Below are positions 31,244 through 34,867 of a stretch of DNA of 34,867 bases, one piece after another. Each line of letters starts with the position of its first letter. Within the stretch, counting starts at the first letter, position 1. Origin of the DNA: Selaginella moellendorffii (lineage: Eukaryota; Streptophyta; Lycopodiopsida; Selaginellales; Selaginellaceae); contig NW_003314441.1 in assembly GCF_000143415.4 (NCBI RefSeq), positions 1 through 34,867 of the forward strand, read 5' to 3'. A program made the translations under genes and the position numbers. Under the pieces are notes generated by a model. That model saw nothing but the letters and a program-made list of their open reading frames with translations, was not told the origin of the DNA and made no database searches.

Positions 31244-32310
31244 TTAGTCTTCAACAGGATTCGCTTGTTGAACAAAGCTCGTTCTAGTCTTAGCAGGAAA
31301 AAAAATGTTTTTCTGACGATAAAAAGTGTCTTCTATAATTGGCTTGTGTGCAAACTGTGGCTTCGTATATCCAAACGAGTTTGCATGCCTGCCTATTTCA
31401 TCAGACGCTGTCTGATAGCCACCTTTTTGCTGCACAATGAACGATGAGTTATTATAGTTCACCTAAAACAATGCTTGTCCAAGACCTTCTCTATGTCCAA
31501 ATTGTTGGTACAATAGGCGGCTCGATGCTGACAATAGTATGTTTGATGATGACATTTCGAACAATGTGGGGTAACTGCCAGGCCTGGTTTTCCAATATCA
31601 TACAAATACTTTGGCCCTTCAAACTGTTTCACAACCAAAAGTATAGAAAGGAGAAACGAAAAAAAAAACGGAAAAAAAAAAACAAACTCTATACCCGCGT
31701 TGGAACTCGCTTCTCTTCTTTTCCATCAGCCAGTTCAGCAATCTGCTCTGTCATTGCAGCCAAGGTCTTTTTGCTGTGTTTATTATCAACCTGTTATCAA
31801 GCGAGTCAGTATATGCTGTATTGAAATAGAAAAGTCCAGTTCACCTCAAGCATTTCCCGATATTGATTGGTGCGCATTGTATTGCTAAACTCATCCCTCT
31901 TTGTAAAGTCTGAAGATAAGAAGCCTTTATATTTCTCAGGTTGAAGCTCTCGGTATCCCATGCGGTCTTTGTAGGGGTCTCCCTGAGATTTCCAGGTAAC
32001 TGTTACAAATAATTATAGTGTTTATGCGGTTCGTCTTCCAGACTTACATCAGACACCCACGGATGCTCTTTTTGAAAGTAGACATCTACTGTTTTTCCCT
32101 TCTTTGCCGGATTTGTAACCATATGTTTGCCCGTGATTGCAGACCGGAGTGCTGCATCATAGACAACAAGTTGATCGTTCAAACATAGTGATGACACTTA
32201 CGAGCCTTAAGTCCATATTGCAGTGGTGCATCTTCGCTACCAAAAGTAATGTAGCTCGTCACCTCAAAAACATCTCTAATCGCCCTTTCCGTCAAAAGAT
32301 TGTTATTCAT
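31244..32310 (-). CDS. Putative axonemal/ciliary protein, 256 aa, six exons
   Basis: Reading from the ATG at 32308-32310, the exons are 32310-32202, 32151-32048, 31982-31845, 31790-31695, 31623-31486 and 31429-31244. They sum to 771 nt with every junction in frame and introns of 50, 65, 54, 71 and 56 nt. Landmarks are VTSYITFGSEDAP (about 17-29), GKHMVTNPAKKGKTVDVYFQ with KEHPWVSDGDPYKD, then GFLSSDFTKRDEFSNTMRTN with QYREML, a Cys/His cluster PHCSKCHHQTYYCQHR, and GGYQTASDEIGRHANSFGY near the C-terminus. There is no signal peptide or membrane segment. The short GKxxxTNPxKKG and DFxKRDEF motifs remind me of conserved motile-cilium proteins, possibly microtubule inner proteins, but I cannot name the family. 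The intron 2 acceptor (31983) was chosen over a nearer one at 32000 because only it keeps frame. It lies 133 bp downstream of the LRRIQ1-like stop on the same strand. Confidence 0.65.
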
Positions 32311-32443
32311 CTTGAATGAACTCTAACAAGGTCAGACCGCCGCCAAAATGAAGCTACCTTTCCAAAACCCCTGACTCCGGATTAGGGCATGTCATATGGC
32401 GGGAGATTCAAAACCCCATATGCACTTCGGAAGAATATTCGCA
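32311..32443 (-). other. Short intergenic spacer between tandem minus-strand genes
   Basis: Only 133 bp separates the LRRIQ1-like stop (32444) from the next ATG (32310). It must contain the 3' end of one gene and the promoter/5' UTR of the other, unless the two are co-transcribed or the LRRIQ1-like gene has another exon here. No obvious TATA box is seen. Confidence 0.4.
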
Positions 32444-34867
32444 TCAAACCATTTTGTCGACAAAGCAATACACACTGGGCTTTAAAACATCTTTCAGCCG
32501 CGTGAGATCTGAGCCACGTATTACATCCTCATTGTCATGGGAAGACTTGCGAAGTTTTTTCTTTATATCTACCAAAAACACATCATAAACTTAGTCATGG
32601 CAGCTCCAACACTTACTTGGCAATCTTTTTCTTTCACTTGAAACTCCTGCATTGATTTTAGATAACAGTAATCGTTTTTGTGGATCTGTACCATTGCAAA
32701 CGTAATCTCCCAAAGGATGAAAAATAATCCCATACCGTGTATGAATGATTTTAATATTTTAGCTGGTCTTTTCACCTTTCTACAAGCTTTCATGAACTGT
32801 TTGATAGTTGTTGCGCTTTTAAATCCCCTGTGCATTGTACAAGTTGAAAACAAGTATCAACCGGGAGAGTTACGCACCATTCATCAGCTATCTGTGCCAG
32901 TTCGTTCTTTATCTCCGGTTCGTCGCCAAGCTGATACCATGCAAGTCATGCTACAGAATCAATGGCATTCTTACCTTAGATTCAGTTCGATTGCTCCTAT
33001 TAAGGAGACACCGGAGTAAGCAATCTACGTCCTGCAATTGACCAGAAGATGCTGAGCCAACGATTATATCCTGACCAATCGGAAATGTCCTTGTAAAGTG
33101 ACAGCACAAATTGAATGGACTTACTTTTGAACACCCGAATTGGTTATCATCAACAAAGAAATGCTCTTCGTCAACAAGGCCGTAGTCAAAAGTGTCGTTG
33201 TCGATGTACTTGGAGCTTGCAATTGCTCCTTTTAATTTTTTGCGAAATGAATACCCTCTCCAAAGAGCCTGCAGCTTAATAAAGGATTCTTTTGTTTTAT
33301 GGCGATTCAATAACGCAATTTTTTTTTGCATTGTCCTTCCTTTCCATAGAGCTTGTATGGCATTAGTAGCCTCATTCTTTCTTGTCAAAGCTGCCCACGA
33401 GGTGTTTTGAAAGCTGACGTGTTCCTCCAAGCAAATTTCCAAGTCATTTTTTCTTGTATTGACATAGTCATCTCTTTCAGCTGAAAAATCCTTGCTTGCA
33501 AGTAAAAGCTTTTCCCTCTGCTTCGAACACATCTGTAAGCTACATAGCACGTCCAGCTTTGCTCGCACGTCGGTGGATAAGCAGAGGCCTTTCTCATTAA
33601 CATGTTCCAATCCCGAAGCTGCCAGGGTAGATCTTATACTGTCGTACTGAAGAGCTTCGAGCACTGCTGCCCGCAGGATAATCCAATAAGCTGAGCCGTT
33701 TCGGAACGTATCTAAGGGAAGAGTATGCTGCTCCAAATCCTGGTTGTGCCCAGCAGAAATCGCAGTCGGATGCTGGAACCACTGATAGGACTGATTCTGA
33801 GTTGTGCACTTGATCACCACCATTTGAATCTCATCCGGCTTTTCGCATACTGAGGAAATTATTTCATTTCGTGCAGCTTTTTCATGAAGATATTGCATCC
33901 CAATAACACGCATTACGTTTAGAAAAATCGTTTTGACGACCTCGCTTTTAGTGCTTTCTCCTACTGCCTCATTGTCGAGCTCGATCAACCAAGGCACAGC
34001 GTTTAGAACAGTATCCACATACTCCACGTGCTCAGAAACAGGATTGTCATTCAGCTGCAAAGACCGCAAATGTATAAAGCACGCAAGTTGACGCAACTGA
34101 GTCAAATCAGATATTGAATTGAACGACAAGTCAAGCACCTGCAGCCAAGACGTTAAAGGTGTCTATGTTCACTAGGAATTAGAGGTACCTCCAGTGCTGG
34201 GCAGCCCCATAGAGGCTCAATCGTGTCAATCGAATTATCTTGAAGGTATAATCTTTGTAAGTTTGGCATCCAAGCCACAGAAGACAACTTCCGAATAACG
34301 TTACCGTTAAGCCACAGTTCACGCAAGAGGACACTTCCCGCAAATGTTGGGAGATCTGTAAGCCGATTTCTTGAGGCTACAAGCGACATAAGGAGAGGAC
34401 AGTTTCTCAATGCGTCCCACAGACTCGGGCCTTTGAGCCTATTCTGTCCAACATCTAGTACTCGTAGCTGGTTTAGCCCAGTCAATGCTGTACCCATGGT
34501 GACGAGGTGGTTTGATGCAAGGTCTAAAACTTGAAGACACGGACAAAAGACTCCCATCTTTGATATTTTGGCTATTCTGTTGCAGCTCAGGGTGAGCTCT
34601 TTGAGCTTCACACAGTAATTATAATTAACCGTAATCTCTTGAGTCTTCTGGCACCAAGGACCAAGACTAATAAGATTATTCCCATCGAGGTGAAGACTTT
34701 CTAAACTACATAGGCTCTGCAAGCCTGAAAGATCCGATATGAAGTTGTTTCGTGCCGAAACATGCTCTACCTGCTGCTCACACCCAAGAAAAGCATCCTT
34801 CAGTGTGGTTAGACGATTCATATCACAAGTAAGAGCTATTATCCTGGGACACCATTCAGATATCACC
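32444..34867 (-). CDS. LRRIQ1: LRRIQ1-like protein, 5'-truncated by the window edge
   Basis: Exons (minus): 34867-34189 (partial), 34138-33125, 33031-32975, 32930-32878, 32827-32736, 32685-32617 and 32568-32444. The junctions keep frame, giving about 695 residues here. At least eight SDS22-type leucine-rich repeats (for example LESLHLDGNNLISL, LKELTLSCNRIAKI, LQRLYLQDNSIDTI, LEVLDLSFNSISDL) end in a cap VPWLIELD. Two IQ motifs follow, IQALWKGRTMQKK and LQALWRGYSFRKK, which bind calmodulin or EF-hand proteins, and then DEWGFKSATTIKQFMK, matching the WGF motif after the IQs in LRRIQ1. LRRIQ1 is tied to motile cilia in animals, fitting a plant with flagellate sperm. Introns are 44-50 nt except 33124-33032 (93 nt), chosen because the nearer acceptor (CAAG) leads to a stop. 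The stop at 32444-32446 is tentative; more exons could follow. The 5' part lies beyond the window. Confidence 0.8.

Noticed and set aside
31444-31824. Plus-strand ORF with a poly-Lys stretch
   Set aside because: It overlaps, antisense, introns and exons of the 256-aa minus-strand gene, whose splice junctions keep frame throughout.
32678-33019. Plus-strand ORF with a hydrophobic N-terminus
   Set aside because: It is the shadow of several LRRIQ1-like exons on the minus strand.
32951-33123. Direct extension of the large LRRIQ1-like exon (unspliced reading)
   Set aside because: The extension passes through a GTAAGT donor and loses the conserved downstream DEWGF block, which only splicing recovers.
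1-34867. CRISPR arrays, bacterial operons, ribosome binding sites, tRNA or rRNA genes
   Set aside because: None seen. The spliced genes and plant transposons show this is eukaryotic nuclear DNA, and no cloverleaf or rRNA sequence was recognised.

Overview
The window looks like nuclear DNA of a land plant with swimming sperm, most likely a lycophyte close to Selaginella moellendorffii. The intact genes have many exons separated by introns of about 44-71 nt (one of 93 nt), which is unusually short for a plant. Two of the genes point to male gametes and motile cilia, and the decayed genes are plant families: class III peroxidase, the chloroplast PPR protein MRL1 and a kelch protein. The species call is inference from intron size and gene content. 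A 100-N assembly gap lies at 10446-10545.

Left and middle (1-25126): a repeat-rich region of decayed sequence. AT-rich blocks belong to one Helitron family. Rep-type coding remnants lie at 1-400 and 18080-18420. Copies of a shared non-coding body lie at 411-2117, 16961-18079 and about 18960-20676. The same 3' terminus (hairpin plus CTAG, followed by T) occurs at 2117, 13322 and 20676, with a degenerate version at 21807 and an inverted one at 12266. Between these termini lie broken gene fragments that still carry short GT-AG introns: peroxidase (-), a coiled-coil protein, MRL1, two kinase-like pieces, a kelch protein and a YtcJ/LAF3-like amidohydrolase. A recurring cassette (TACTC..ATTTAAA, then ATCTAACGGCTGAGAT, CTTTTAGGGC and a CT tract) follows several Helitron ends. 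A decayed hAT/DUF659 transposase lies at about 22430-24110 on the minus strand.

Right end (25127-34867): three apparently intact genes. (1) A complete 17-exon GEX2 gene (25127-30206, +; 1421 aa), a gamete-membrane protein with a predicted signal peptide, eight filamin-type repeats each encoded by one symmetric phase-1 exon, three cadherin/bacterial-Ig-like modules, one membrane span and an 82-residue tail. (2) A 6-exon gene (31244-32310, -; 256 aa) for an unnamed protein that resembles axonemal or ciliary proteins. (3) A 5'-truncated LRRIQ1-like gene (32444-34867, -) with leucine-rich repeats and two IQ motifs. GEX2 converges on the other two, which lie head to tail about 130 bp apart. Together they may be a small neighbourhood of male-gamete genes, but co-expression is only inferred.
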